The notes below the pieces were generated by a model that did no database searches, had not been told where the DNA came from, and worked only from the letters and a program-made list of their open reading frames with translations. 64,000 bases of DNA, from NCBI RefSeq assembly GCF_900109545.1, contig NZ_FOAP01000034.1, forward strand, positions 1 to 64,000, read 5' to 3'. Made by a program: the position numbers and the translations under genes. Shown piece after piece: positions 44,107 to 53,554 of this stretch. This DNA is from Stigmatella aurantiaca (GTDB lineage: Bacteria > Myxococcota > Myxococcia > Myxococcales > Myxococcaceae). The first letter of the stretch is position 1; the number at the start of each line of letters is the position of its first letter.

Positions 44107-46284
44107 ATGCCTCACTCCTTTTGTTTGCGTTTGCTCCCGGTGATTCTCTCGCTGCTGGCGCTGCCTGCGCCGGCGGTTGCTCAGGGCATGGATGCGCCTT
44201 CGCTGATCCAGGAGGTGGATCCCTCGCCCGAGCCTCCCCCCGAGGAGGAGTCCGATGACTCCGTCTACGAGGATGAGGATCGCGCCCCGGCGCGCCGTCC
44301 CGGCCGGTCGAAGCGGCCCGTCGCGGAGGACGCGCCCCCGGAAGAGCCCCCGGAGCGGGGGGCCACGCCGTCGATAGCCCCTCCCACGGCGGCCCCCACG
44401 GCGCCGAAGCCCGCGGCGCCCAAGGCCGAGACGCCGGCCCGCACGCCGCCGCCCCCGCTGCTGGCGCCCCGCGTCTCGGATGCGGACCTGCTGGCCGTCT
44501 GGGAGCGGTGGGTCCAGGCGCGGGCGGCGAAGGACACGGCCGCCGCGGATCAGGCGCGGAAAGACCTGCTGAAGCTCCGGGACGAGGTGGCCGCCTCGGA
44601 CTTCGACACCTTCAGCGCGAGCCTGCTGCGCGAGTCCCAGGCGCGGCTCCAGGCCAAGGACATGACGTCGGCGGTGCACCTCGCCGAGGACGCGGCGTCG
44701 CTGTCGCCCAACCTGCCCTATGCGCGCTTCGTGCTCGCGGATGCCTATGCGCGCAGGGATCCGGGCTCCGTGGGCAAGTACATGGGGGAGTTCCAGGCGG
44801 CCCTCGCCGCGGTGGTGAAGGATCCGCGCTACCTGCGGCCCGCGCTCGCGAACACGGTGGCCACGGCGCTGCTGGCGCTGCTGGCCACGGCGGTGGCGGT
44901 GGTGGGCGTGCTCTTCCTGCGGCGGATCCGCTACTTCCTGCACGACATCCACCACGTCTTCCCCCGGGGCGTGGGGCGCTGGCAGTCCATCATGGTGGTG
45001 GTGGCCATCCTGCTGATGCCCGTGCTGCTCCGGCTGGGCGTGGTGCCCGTGCTGGTGGTGCTCCTCGGCATGGTGGTGCTCTACCTGAGCGCCGCGGAGC
45101 GGACCGTGGCGGCCGTGCTGCTGGCGCTGGTGGGGCTCATCCCGCTGATCGCCGGGCAGGTCGCCAAGGCCACCACCTTCGCGGGGACGGTGGCCGAGGA
45201 CGTGTACCTGCTGGAGCGCGGCGGCTTCGCGGCGGATGACGCGGCGGCCCGGCTCCTGGTCCGCCAGGAGGCGAAGGAGTCCACGTTCGCGGAGCTGTTC
45301 GCCCTGGGGCGCTACGAGGCCCGCCGCGGACAGCTCGAGGAGGCCACCCAGCACTTCAAGGCGGCGGTGGCCTTGCGCCAGCGCCACGCGCTGCTGCTCA
45401 CGAACTTTGGCAACGCGCTGCTGGCCTCCGGCGACGTCGATGGCGCCACGCGCCTGTACCAGGAGGCGGCGCAGGCGGACACCTCGCTCGCGGCGGCGCC
45501 CTACAACCTGGCGCAGATCTACCGGCGCCGGGCCCGGGAGCTGCCGGACGACAAGGTGGGCGCCGAGCTGCAGCGGGCCAGCGAGACCATGGCCGTGGCG
45601 CAGCGGCTGGATGCCTCGCTCGTGGGCCGGGACGTCCCCCCGGATGACCGGCTGCTGGCGAACCAGCTCCTGCTCTCGCCGGCGCTGCCCGTCGCGGACA
45701 TGCTGGCCCTGGCGGACGGCTCGGCCGCGGGCAAGCGCGTGCAGTCCCAGCTGGACCGCATGCTGCTGGGCGCGTCGGGGCCGGTGGCGCGGTTCTACCC
45801 GCTGGTGCTGGCCGGCCTGCTGTTCCTCCTGGGCTCGGTGAGGGACCGGCTCCGCGCCTCCAAGGGCTGCGAGAAGTGCGGCCGCACGGTGTGCCGCCGG
45901 TGTGATCCGGATCTCGGCATGGGCAGCTTCCTGTGCAGCCAGTGCACGAACGTGTTCGCCCGCAAGGGCGTGGTGCCCGAGCCGATGCGGGCGCGCAAGC
46001 AGGCCGAGGTCCAGCGCCACCAGACGTGGCTGGGCCGCATCTCCCTGGCGCTCGGGGCGGTGGTGTCGGGCGCGGGCCACGTCTTCTCGGGGCTCCCCGT
46101 CCGGGGCGCGCTCTACTGCTTCCCGTTCTTGCTGGCGGTGACCGTGCTGCTGATGACCCAGGGGGTGCTGCGCGCGCCCTATGGCGAGGCACCGCACTAC
46201 CTGAAGATGGCACCGGCCGTGTTGGTGCTCCTGCCCCTCTACCTCCTGTCGCTGCGTGGGCTGTTCAAGCGGCGCACGCAGTAA
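44107..46284 (+). CDS. Secreted/membrane TPR protein with zinc finger
   Basis: A 725-residue protein of unknown function. ATG at 44107 gives a clean signal peptide (cleavage near AVAQ, residue 24-25). Residues 30-130 are acidic, then Pro/Ala-rich and probably disordered. A helical, TPR-like part (135-250) is followed by a group of four hydrophobic segments (about 255-365), then TPR repeats (about 400-500; EEATQHFKAAVALR, DVDGATRLYQEA). Another membrane segment near 565 leads to a four-Cys-pair zinc finger (CEKCGRTVCRRC and CSQC, about 585-615), then two or three further membrane helices. It lies 15 bp before the DUF4388 gene, likely one operon. Confidence 0.7.
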   Translation: MPHSFCLRLLPVILSLLALPAPAVAQGMDAPSLIQEVDPSPEPPPEEESDDSVYEDEDRAPARRPGRSKRPVAEDAPPEEPPERGATPSIAPPTAAPTAPKPAAPKAETPARTPPPPLLAPRVSDADLLAVWERWVQARAAKDTAAADQARKDLLKLRDEVAASDFDTFSASLLRESQARLQAKDMTSAVHLAEDAASLSPNLPYARFVLADAYARRDPGSVGKYMGEFQAALAAVVKDPRYLRPALANTVATALLALLATAVAVVGVLFLRRIRYFLHDIHHVFPRGVGRWQSIMVVVAILLMPVLLRLGVVPVLVVLLGMVVLYLSAAERTVAAVLLALVGLIPLIAGQVAKATTFAGTVAEDVYLLERGGFAADDAAARLLVRQEAKESTFAELFALGRYEARRGQLEEATQHFKAAVALRQRHALLLTNFGNALLASGDVDGATRLYQEAAQADTSLAAAPYNLAQIYRRRARELPDDKVGAELQRASETMAVAQRLDASLVGRDVPPDDRLLANQLLLSPALPVADMLALADGSAAGKRVQSQLDRMLLGASGPVARFYPLVLAGLLFLLGSVRDRLRASKGCEKCGRTVCRRCDPDLGMGSFLCSQCTNVFARKGVVPEPMRARKQAEVQRHQTWLGRISLALGAVVSGAGHVFSGLPVRGALYCFPFLLAVTVLLMTQGVLRAPYGEAPHYLKMAPAVLVLLPLYLLSLRGLFKRRTQ

Positions 46285-46299
46285 GCCTGGACGACACTC

Positions 46300-47472
46300 A
46301 TGGCCCTTCAGGGAACGCTCAAGGACTTCGGCATCGCGGACATCCTCCAGCTCATCGGCCAGCAGCAGAAGACCGGCCAGCTGTACCTGGAGAGCAAGGA
46401 GCAGGAGGTCAACGTCTTCTTCAAGGACGGCAACATCGCCCGGGTCGAGAGCATCACCCGCAAGAAGAAGGACCTCATCGGCAACATGCTGGTGCGCGCG
46501 GAGATCATCACCGAGGCGCAGCTCGAGGAGTCGCTGGAGACGCAGCGCCGCACCCTCAAGCGCCTGGGCGACGTGCTCGTCTCCAGCGGCTTCATCACCG
46601 CCGACCGCTTCAAGAAGATGATGCAGTTGCAGGCCACCGAGACGCTCTACCGCCTGTTCAGCTGGGACGCGGGCACCTACGCCTTCAAGGCCGAGCCCGT
46701 CGAGTCCGACACGGAAGCCATCACGCCGCTGCGCGCCGAGTCGGTGCTGATGGAAGGCTTCCGGATGGTGGATGAGTGGCCCGTCATCCGGAAGAAGATC
46801 AACCGGCTGGACATGACGTTCGAGTGCCTCAAGCCCCTGCCTCCGCCCGTCAACACGGAGCCGGACTTCGATGCCGCGTTCGACGACGCGTTCGCGGAGA
46901 AGAAGAAGGACGAGAACAAGGGCGAGTTCAAGTCGGTGGGTGACTCGGAGCGGCGCGTCTACGAGGCCATCTCCCCCACGCGCGATGTGCGCAAGCTCAT
47001 CGACGTGAGCTGCCTGGGCGAGTTCGAGACCTGCAAGGCGCTGCTCAACCTCATCAACCTGCAGTACGTGCGGCCCTATTACCCCGAAGGACAATCGCCT
47101 TCGGCGGGGGGCTCGGCGCTGTTGGCCAAGGCGGGCCAGAGCCTGGGGCGGGTGGGGGCCAGCATGGCCGCGCTGGGGGCCATCCTGTTCCTGGCCGTGC
47201 AGGTCCTGGGGTTCCTGTCGCCGAAGGAAATGGCTGCTTCCTCGTTCGCCGACCCGGGGGCCCAGCGGTTCATCTCCCGCAACCAGCTCAAGCGGATTGA
47301 GGCGGCGGTGGAGGTCTTCCGCCTGGAAAAGGGCGAAGTCCCGGAGCGTTTGGATGCGCTGGTGGAGGCGGGCTTGTTAAAACCAGAGGAGCTTCGGTAC
47401 CCGTGGCGCGAGCCCTATTATTACAGGCGCTTGGCGTCCCGGGAGTTTGTTCTGCTTCCGCCGTTGCAGTAG
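46300..47472 (+). CDS. DUF4388 protein with pseudopilin-like C-terminus
   Basis: A 390-residue protein. Residues 1-100 are a DUF4388 (PATAN-like) domain: GTLKDFGIADILQLIGQQQKTG and VFFKDGNIARVES, common in myxobacterial signalling proteins. Residues about 105-265 are a helical region with an acidic Lys-rich loop. A single membrane segment lies at about 287-304. The last 65 residues (RIEAAVEVFRLEKGEVPERLDAL, then YPWREPYYY) strongly recall the C-terminal half of type II secretion pseudopilin GspG, without its prepilin leader. The topology puts this part outside the membrane. Function is unknown. Confidence 0.75.
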   Translation: MALQGTLKDFGIADILQLIGQQQKTGQLYLESKEQEVNVFFKDGNIARVESITRKKKDLIGNMLVRAEIITEAQLEESLETQRRTLKRLGDVLVSSGFITADRFKKMMQLQATETLYRLFSWDAGTYAFKAEPVESDTEAITPLRAESVLMEGFRMVDEWPVIRKKINRLDMTFECLKPLPPPVNTEPDFDAAFDDAFAEKKKDENKGEFKSVGDSERRVYEAISPTRDVRKLIDVSCLGEFETCKALLNLINLQYVRPYYPEGQSPSAGGSALLAKAGQSLGRVGASMAALGAILFLAVQVLGFLSPKEMAASSFADPGAQRFISRNQLKRIEAAVEVFRLEKGEVPERLDALVEAGLLKPEELRYPWREPYYYRRLASREFVLLPPLQ

Positions 47473-47572
47473 CCATTCGACGCCTGCCTCTTTGCCCGGC
47501 CGGGGGGGCAGCCTTACGTTGATTCTGGGACTTTGAAGCGAGGTACGAAACGCATTGAGAAATCCCTCCTCT

Positions 47573-48643
47573 ATGGAATCTCCCGTCATCCGTCCTCCTA
47601 CCTCCGCCAAGGTCGATGTCCGCGACAATGAGACCGCCCTGGCGCTCTGCGGCAACCAGAACGAAAACCTGAAGCTCATGGAGCGGCGGCTCGGTGTGCG
47701 CGTGGGCCAGCGCGGCACGGAACTGCACCTGTCCGGCCCCGCGGATGCCGTCGCCTTCGCCGTGCGGCTGGTGGAGAACCTGGAGGAGATGATTCGCGCG
47801 GGCCGGCCCGTGTACCGGGAGGACGTGGAGCAGGGCATCAAGGTCCTGGGACGGGGCACGGAGTCCCTGCAGGACGTCATGCTGGGGCCGGTGCTCAAGA
47901 GCTCCGGCAACCGGCAGATCGCCCCCAAGAGCCTGGCGCAGAAGCGCTATGTGGAGAACATCCGCGCCAACGACATCGTCTTCGGCATCGGGCCCGCGGG
48001 CACGGGCAAGACGTACCTGGCCATGGCCATGGCGGTGGCCTTCCTGCAGGAGCGGAAGGTCAAGCGCATCATCCTGGCCCGGCCCGCGGTGGAGGCGGGC
48101 GAGAAGCTGGGCTTCCTGCCAGGCGACATCGCCGAGAAGGTGAACCCGTACCTGCGCCCGCTGTACGACGCCCTCAACGACATGATGGCGGGGGAGCGCG
48201 CGGCGCAGCTCGTGGAGCAAGGTGTCGTCGAGGTGGCCCCGCTGGCGTTCATGCGCGGCCGCACGCTCAACGACGCCTTCGTCATCCTGGACGAGGCGCA
48301 GAACACCACCGTCGAGCAGATGAAGATGTTCCTCACGCGCCTGGGCTACAACAGCAAGGCGGTGATTACCGGTGACGTGACGCAGGTGGACCTGCCGGTG
48401 GGGAGGATGTCGGGCCTCAACCATGCCCGCTCCATCCTCAAGAACATCGACGGCATCTGCTTCTCGGAGTTCACCGAGGTGGACGTGGTCCGCCACCCGC
48501 TGGTGCAGGAAGTCATCCGCGCCTACGACAAGGCCGAGGCCGCCAAGGCCGAAGCCGCCGCCCGGGAGCAGCAGGGGGCCCAGGAGGCGCAGGAGCCCGC
48601 GGTGTCCGAGACGCCGGAGGCCGAGGAGCCGCTCGCTACATGA
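47573..48643 (+). CDS. phoH: PhoH-family ATPase
   Basis: A 356-residue PhoH-like ATPase. The KH-like N-terminal region (about 15-110) precedes the ATPase core with Walker [10 protein letters not shown], Walker [10 protein letters not shown] and the [11 protein letters not shown] motif. The last 40 residues are an Ala/Glu-rich tail. ATG at 47573 is preferred; a TTG at 47555 with GAGG upstream is possible. phoH-pgpH-ybeY is a widespread order linked to RNA metabolism. Confidence 0.93.
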   Translation: MESPVIRPPTSAKVDVRDNETALALCGNQNENLKLMERRLGVRVGQRGTELHLSGPADAVAFAVRLVENLEEMIRAGRPVYREDVEQGIKVLGRGTESLQDVMLGPVLKSSGNRQIAPKSLAQKRYVENIRANDIVFGIGPAGTGKTYLAMAMAVAFLQERKVKRIILARPAVEAGEKLGFLPGDIAEKVNPYLRPLYDALNDMMAGERAAQLVEQGVVEVAPLAFMRGRTLNDAFVILDEAQNTTVEQMKMFLTRLGYNSKAVITGDVTQVDLPVGRMSGLNHARSILKNIDGICFSEFTEVDVVRHPLVQEVIRAYDKAEAAKAEAAAREQQGAQEAQEPAVSETPEAEEPLAT

Positions 48644-48752
48644 GGTGAATCGCTGGCCAGCCGGCCAGGCAGTTCAGCGGGGCACCGGAGAATGTTCCGG
48701 TGCCCTGCGTCCTTGATGTAGCCGCCCAGGCTTTCGTAGGGTGAGGAATCGC

Positions 48753-51266
48753 ATGGCCGAACCGGAACCTACGCCCGCTGGGCCCAGCCCCTTGGACGCG
48801 CTGACGCGCCGCCTCAAGCTCAGTGGAGAGGTGTGGGGCAAGCGCGTGACGCACGTGCTGCTGCTGCTCATCGTCTCCGTGGCCGCGGGCTTCGTCATTT
48901 CCCCTGGGCTCTACAGCCAGCAGATCCCTGCCCTGGCCGAGGAGCACCTGGGCAAGCCCTTCCGGGCCAACTCGCCCGCGGGCTTCAAGGCCGCGCGGGA
49001 TTACGAGATCAGCCACGTGGCCATGACGGAGCAGCGGCGCCAGGAAGCGCGCGGCGCCGTGCGGCCGGTGTACGACTTGAACCCCGGGGTGGGCTCCGAG
49101 GTCCGCAACGCCGTGAAGGGCGCCTTCGCGGACATGCGGGCCCGCCTGGCCGCCAAGGCCGCCGAGGAGAGCGCCCAGGAGGGCGAGGGCGCGGAGGTCC
49201 GCCGGGAGCCGGTGAAGCCCAACCGCAAGGCCCCGGCGCTGCCGCCCCAGGAGGCCGAGCGCCAGCGCAAGGAGCGCGAGGCGCTGCAAGCGGACTTCCA
49301 GGAGTTGCTGTTCGGCCAGCGCGACGCCTCCATGGAGGCGGAGGATTTCCAGGCGCTGGTCACCAACGGCTTCGCGGAAGAGGCCGAGCTGGCCACGCTG
49401 GCCTTGCTGGAGCGGGCCTATGGCTCGGAGCGCGGCCCCCTGTTCATCGGGGGCTCCCGCGAGGAGCTGTCGCGCGAGGGGGCCCTGGGCATCACCGTCC
49501 GGGATGTGCGCCACGCGGGCGAGCAGAGCTTGCCGGGCACCGCGCCGGGCGTGCTGGACGTGCGCGAGACGCACGCGGAGCTGGACCGGTTCGCGTCCAT
49601 TCCGGGCAACCTGCTGCCGGATGCGCCCGTGGCCCAGCGGCGGGCGGTGCTGCGGCTGGCCAAGCGGCTGGTGCGGCCCAACCTCACCATCAACATCGCG
49701 GAGACGAACGCGCGGCGCCTGAAGGCCTCGGATGCGGTGAAGGACGCCGTCATCTCCATGAAGAAGGGCCAGCGCGTCATCGGGGACGGGGAGCTCGTCA
49801 ACGAGACGCACCTGGTCATCCTCAAGGGCATGCGGGCGCAGACGGACCGGTTGGATCTGCTGCAACTGCAGATCGGCGGCACGGGGCTGGTGGCGCTGCT
49901 CATCGCCGCCTCGTTCGTGTTCTGCCGGACGGCGTTCCGGCGGTTCCGGCCCACGCGCAAGGACGGCATGCTGCTGGGCCTGCTGCTGGTGGGAATCCTC
50001 GGGCTGCTCCAGCTCTGGGTGTCCATCGCGGACGCCATCCAGGACCGGTACACGGCGCTGCCCATCGAGGCGCTCTACTACGCCTTCCCCATGGCGGCCG
50101 GCGCCATGCTGGTGCGCTTCCTGCTCTCCGAGGAGCTGTCGCTCTTCTTCGCGCTGGTGCTCGCGTGCCTGGCGGGCGTGATGCTGGGCAACTCCCTGTC
50201 CTTCGGCATCTACACGCTGGTGGGCTCGCTGGTGGCGGCGGACCGCATTCCCCGGGCGCGCGACCGCGTGGGCATCTTCAAGGCGGGCTTCGTCACCGGC
50301 CTCGTGAGCCTGGTGGCCGTGCTGTGCCTCTTCCTGGTGGAGGGCAAGGGGCTCACCCCGGAGACGGTGCTCTCCGCGCTGTTCGCGGCGCTGGGCACTG
50401 CCCTGGCCGTGCCGGTGATGGTGATGGCGCTCACGCCGCTGCTGGAGGCTCTCTTCGGCTATGCCTCGGACATCAAGCTGCTGGAGCTGGCGAACCTGAA
50501 CCACCCGGCGCTCAAGGAGCTGATCGTCCAGGCCCCGGGCACCTACCACCACTCCATCATCATCGGCTCGCTGGTGGAGAACGCGGCCGAGGCCATTGGC
50601 GCGAACCCCCTGCTGGCCCGCTCGTGCGCCTACTACCACGACATTGGAAAGGGCCGGAACCCGCTCTTCTTCGGGGAGAACCAGAAGGGGGAGAACCGGC
50701 ACGACGCGCTGGCCCCCGCCATGAGCGCCGTCATCATCAAGCGGCACGTGACGGAGGGGCTGGAGATGGCGCGCCAGTACCGGCTGCCCAAGCTGGTGGC
50801 GGACGCCATCCCCCAGCACCACGGCACCCGGCTGGTCGGCTACTTCTTCCACAAGGCCATGAAGGAGCAGGAGGGCAAGGAGAACGCCCCTCCGCTCGAC
50901 GAGAGCATCTTCCGCTACCCAGGCCCCAAGCCCCAGTTCCGCGAGGCGGCGCTGGTGATGATCGCCGATGCGGTGGAGGCCTCCACCCGCGCCATGCCCG
51001 AGCCCACGAAGGCGAAGCTGCACGCGCAGGTGCAGAAGATGATCAACATCATCTTCTCCGAGGGGCAGCTCGACGAGTGCGATTTGACGCTCAAGGACCT
51101 GAATCTGATCTCGGATTCCTTCCTGCACACGCTGGAAGGCATCTACCATGCGCGTCCGGAGTACCCGGCCGGAGCGATGGGTGGAGGGCCGAAGAGCGCA
51201 CCGCTGATGGTGGCCTCCCCCCCGAAGCCGGAAGCCAAGAGCGATGGCAAGGCGCGCAGCGCCTGA
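48753..51266 (+). CDS. PgpH/YqfF-type membrane HD phosphodiesterase
   Basis: An 837-residue 7TMR-HD protein. A cytoplasmic N-terminus (1-30) and first membrane helix (about 34-52) lead to a large external 7TMR-HDED domain (about 55-370), then six to seven membrane helices (about 375-555). The C-terminal HD domain (about 580-790) has GTYHHSIIIGSLVENAAEAIG, YYHDIGK and a later PQHHGTR. Family members hydrolyse cyclic di-AMP. Whether this organism makes that nucleotide is not known from the window. ATG at 48753 with GAGGA upstream is chosen; a GTG 4 codons earlier exists. It overlaps nothing essential and sits between phoH and ybeY. Confidence 0.88.
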   Translation: MAEPEPTPAGPSPLDALTRRLKLSGEVWGKRVTHVLLLLIVSVAAGFVISPGLYSQQIPALAEEHLGKPFRANSPAGFKAARDYEISHVAMTEQRRQEARGAVRPVYDLNPGVGSEVRNAVKGAFADMRARLAAKAAEESAQEGEGAEVRREPVKPNRKAPALPPQEAERQRKEREALQADFQELLFGQRDASMEAEDFQALVTNGFAEEAELATLALLERAYGSERGPLFIGGSREELSREGALGITVRDVRHAGEQSLPGTAPGVLDVRETHAELDRFASIPGNLLPDAPVAQRRAVLRLAKRLVRPNLTINIAETNARRLKASDAVKDAVISMKKGQRVIGDGELVNETHLVILKGMRAQTDRLDLLQLQIGGTGLVALLIAASFVFCRTAFRRFRPTRKDGMLLGLLLVGILGLLQLWVSIADAIQDRYTALPIEALYYAFPMAAGAMLVRFLLSEELSLFFALVLACLAGVMLGNSLSFGIYTLVGSLVAADRIPRARDRVGIFKAGFVTGLVSLVAVLCLFLVEGKGLTPETVLSALFAALGTALAVPVMVMALTPLLEALFGYASDIKLLELANLNHPALKELIVQAPGTYHHSIIIGSLVENAAEAIGANPLLARSCAYYHDIGKGRNPLFFGENQKGENRHDALAPAMSAVIIKRHVTEGLEMARQYRLPKLVADAIPQHHGTRLVGYFFHKAMKEQEGKENAPPLDESIFRYPGPKPQFREAALVMIADAVEASTRAMPEPTKAKLHAQVQKMINIIFSEGQLDECDLTLKDLNLISDSFLHTLEGIYHARPEYPAGAMGGGPKSAPLMVASPPKPEAKSDGKARSA

Positions 51267-51291
51267 GCCGTCCGCCCCAAGGAACCCCATC

Positions 51292-52140
51292 GTGAGACTG
51301 CGCAAGGGCAAGCTCATTCCCCGCAAGGACGGCAAGCGCATCGAGGAGTTCGTCGGTGCGGCCACCACGGGCACGTCCGCCGCCTCCGTGGCGCGCATGC
51401 TGGCGCCGCCGGGCTGGTCCGAGCCCGCTCAGAAGCCCGAGTTCGACGAGGTGGTGCTCGTGCAGCTCGGCGAGCTGACCCTCGTCATCGACGGCAAGCG
51501 AGAGCGCATTGGCCCCGGCGAGGTGGGGCTCGTGCCGCGCGGCCAGCGCGTCATCTACCGCAACGACGGGAAGGGGGCCTGCGACTACTGGTCCATCTGC
51601 TCCCCGGCGTTCCGGCCCGAACTGGCCCACATCGAGGTGCCGGTGGCCCCGCCCCCGCCGGACAACCACGTCACGGTGCAGGTGGCCCACTCGCAGGGCG
51701 AGGGCCATGCCCGCACGCTCGCGGCGCTGGGGCGCACCTTCCTGGACCGGCTGGAGCTGAGCGGGTGCGAGCTGTCGCTCTCCCTGGTGGGGGACCGGGC
51801 CATCCGCCGGCTCAACCGCACCTGGCGCAAGAAGGACAAGGCCACGGACGTGCTGAGCTTCCCGGCCGGGGAGCTGCCCAAGGGCACCCCGGGGCCCCGG
51901 CAGCTCGGGGACGTGGTCATCTCCATTGATACCGCCAAGCGCCAGGCCAAGGAGTACGGCCGGACGCTGGAGTCCGAGATGGCCCGCTACCTGGCGCACG
52001 GCCTGCTGCACCTGCTCGGGCACGACCACGAGCGCACCTACGACGCCCGGAAGATGGCGACCCTGGAGGAGAAGCTGCTCGGGGAGCGGGGCATGGTGTC
52101 CGACGCCGTCCGCGCCGACCGGGTGCGCCGGCTCGTCTGA
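51292..52140 (+). CDS. ybeY: Cupin-YbeY fusion (rRNA maturation endonuclease)
   Basis: A 282-residue protein with two parts. Residues 1-115 are a cupin-like beta-barrel (VVLVQLGELTLVIDGK, then GPGEVGLVPRG), similar to small cupins such as the EutQ type. A Pro-rich linker (119-123) leads to a complete YbeY domain (about 125-282) with the zinc triad HGLLHLLGHDH (His236, His240, His246) and DVLSFP. YbeY processes 16S rRNA and aids ribosome quality control. GTG at 51292, eight bases after AAGGA, is chosen; an ATG at 51244 within pgpH is possible. Normal YbeY is about 150 residues, so the cupin half is an addition, not a frame artefact visible to me. Confidence 0.85.
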   Translation: MRLRKGKLIPRKDGKRIEEFVGAATTGTSAASVARMLAPPGWSEPAQKPEFDEVVLVQLGELTLVIDGKRERIGPGEVGLVPRGQRVIYRNDGKGACDYWSICSPAFRPELAHIEVPVAPPPPDNHVTVQVAHSQGEGHARTLAALGRTFLDRLELSGCELSLSLVGDRAIRRLNRTWRKKDKATDVLSFPAGELPKGTPGPRQLGDVVISIDTAKRQAKEYGRTLESEMARYLAHGLLHLLGHDHERTYDARKMATLEEKLLGERGMVSDAVRADRVRRLV

Positions 52141-52160
52141 GGGGTGGACGAAGCTCGCGG

Positions 52161-52188
52161 TTGTTCCGTCCGGGGGCCATGATAGGTA
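52161..52188 (+). promoter_or_regulatory. Candidate promoter of the DUF4105 gene
   Basis: TTGTTC (52161-52166), a 16-bp spacer and TAGGTA (52183-52188), the same -10 hexamer as the rpsT promoter. The predicted leader is about 20 bases. Modest match. Confidence 0.35.
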
Positions 52189-52214
52189 GGCACCTCCCGC
52201 GTGTTGGACGGAAC

Positions 52215-53522
52215 ATGCCTCGCCTTGTGCCCCTGCTCATCTGCCTGCTCGGCTTGTTGCTGTTCCCGGCCCCGGCCTCTGCCGCCGCGCGTCCCCCCTG
52301 GGGAACGGGCGAGAGCCAGGGCGAGGACCTGGTCATCTCCCTGGTGACCTTCAGCCCCGGCGACGACGTGGCCTCCTGGTGGGGCCATGGCTCGCTCGTG
52401 GTGGAGGACACGCGGCTGGGCCGCCAGCGCCTCTACAACTACGGCATGTTCTCCTTCGACAGCACCATGCTGGGCCGCTACGCGATGGGGCGGCTGGAGT
52501 TCTGGGTGGACGAGGCGAGCGTGGCCGGCACGTACCGCCACTACGAGGTGCTCAACCGCGATGTCCGCGTCCAGATTCTCAACCTGACGCCGGAGCAGCG
52601 GCTGCTCATCGCCCGCCTGCTCGCGGACAACGTGCTGCCCGAGAACCGCGAGTACCTGTACCACCACTACGACGACAACTGCGTCACGCGGCTGCGCGAC
52701 ATGATCGACCGGGCCATCGGCGGCCAGCTCCGGCAGGCCGACCAGGCCCCGGCCCGCATGACGCTGCGCGAGCACACGCGCCGGTACACCGCGGTGAGCC
52801 CGCCTATGAGCGTGCTGCTCGACTTCCTGATGAACGATGAGATCGACCGGCCCATCACCCGCTGGCAAGAGGCCTTCCTGCCGGACGAGCTGGAGCGGCA
52901 GGTGGCCGCGCTGCAGGTGCAGCGCCCGGAGGGGCAGCCGGTGCCGCTGGAGGAGAAGCGGTGGATCTACTTCCAGTCGAACCGGCCCGCAGTCCCCGAG
53001 CAGCCGCCCCAGTACGGCCCGTGGATGCTGGGGATGGGGCTTGCCGTGGGCGCGAGCGCCGTGGGGCTGATGGCCTGGGCGCGCCGGGGAAGCCGCTGGC
53101 CGCGCGTGCTGCTCGGGCTGGAGCACGTGGTGCTGGGGCTGGTGTTCGGCCTGCCGGGCACGGCCCTGTTCGTCATGTGGCTGGTGACGAACCACACGGT
53201 GACATACCGCAACGAGAACCTCTTCCTGGCCAATCCGCTGACGCTGCTGCTGGTGCCGCTGGGGCTCCCGCTCCTGTGGGGCTCCACGAAGGCCCCGGCG
53301 CGGCTGCGCGCGGTGTGGGGGGCGCTGGCGGCCCTGGGCGTGCTGGGGCTCGTGCTCAAGGTGCTGCCCCCGTTCAACCAGGACAACTGGCGGCTCATCG
53401 CGCTGCTCTTGCCCATCTCGGTGGGCTTCGCGGGCGCGTTCTTCCTGGAGCGGGCGTGGGCCCGTGCGAAGCCCGGGCCGCCGGGTGAACAGTCCCTTCC
53501 GTCTTCCCCGAAGACCCCCTAG
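52215..53522 (+). CDS. DUF4105 (Lnb-like) predicted periplasmic thiol hydrolase
   Basis: A 435-residue protein from ATG at 52215, seven bases after GGACGG. A signal peptide (1-24) precedes a DUF4105 domain (about 35-280) with SWWGHGSLVVED (His) and HHYDDNCVTRLRD (Cys), the permuted papain-like active-site pattern of this family. About five membrane helices occupy residues 285-415, placing the enzyme on the periplasmic face of the inner membrane. Proposed family activities act on peptide or lipid bonds; the substrate is unknown. Codon usage is normal. Confidence 0.8.
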   Translation: MPRLVPLLICLLGLLLFPAPASAAARPPWGTGESQGEDLVISLVTFSPGDDVASWWGHGSLVVEDTRLGRQRLYNYGMFSFDSTMLGRYAMGRLEFWVDEASVAGTYRHYEVLNRDVRVQILNLTPEQRLLIARLLADNVLPENREYLYHHYDDNCVTRLRDMIDRAIGGQLRQADQAPARMTLREHTRRYTAVSPPMSVLLDFLMNDEIDRPITRWQEAFLPDELERQVAALQVQRPEGQPVPLEEKRWIYFQSNRPAVPEQPPQYGPWMLGMGLAVGASAVGLMAWARRGSRWPRVLLGLEHVVLGLVFGLPGTALFVMWLVTNHTVTYRNENLFLANPLTLLLVPLGLPLLWGSTKAPARLRAVWGALAALGVLGLVLKVLPPFNQDNWRLIALLLPISVGFAGAFFLERAWARAKPGPPGEQSLPSSPKTP

Positions 53523-53554
53523 CGCGCGGGCCGCGCGCTGACGAGGATTGAGAC

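Noticed and set aside
44092-47094. A 1000-codon minus-strand frame opposite the TPR and DUF4388 genes
   Set aside because: Spans two unrelated plus-strand genes and the gap between them, which real genes rarely do; composition is typical of a shadow frame.
47523-47555. Possible promoter TTGATT ... TACGAA before phoH
   Set aside because: Spacing is 19 bp and the second hexamer is poor; not distinguishable from background.
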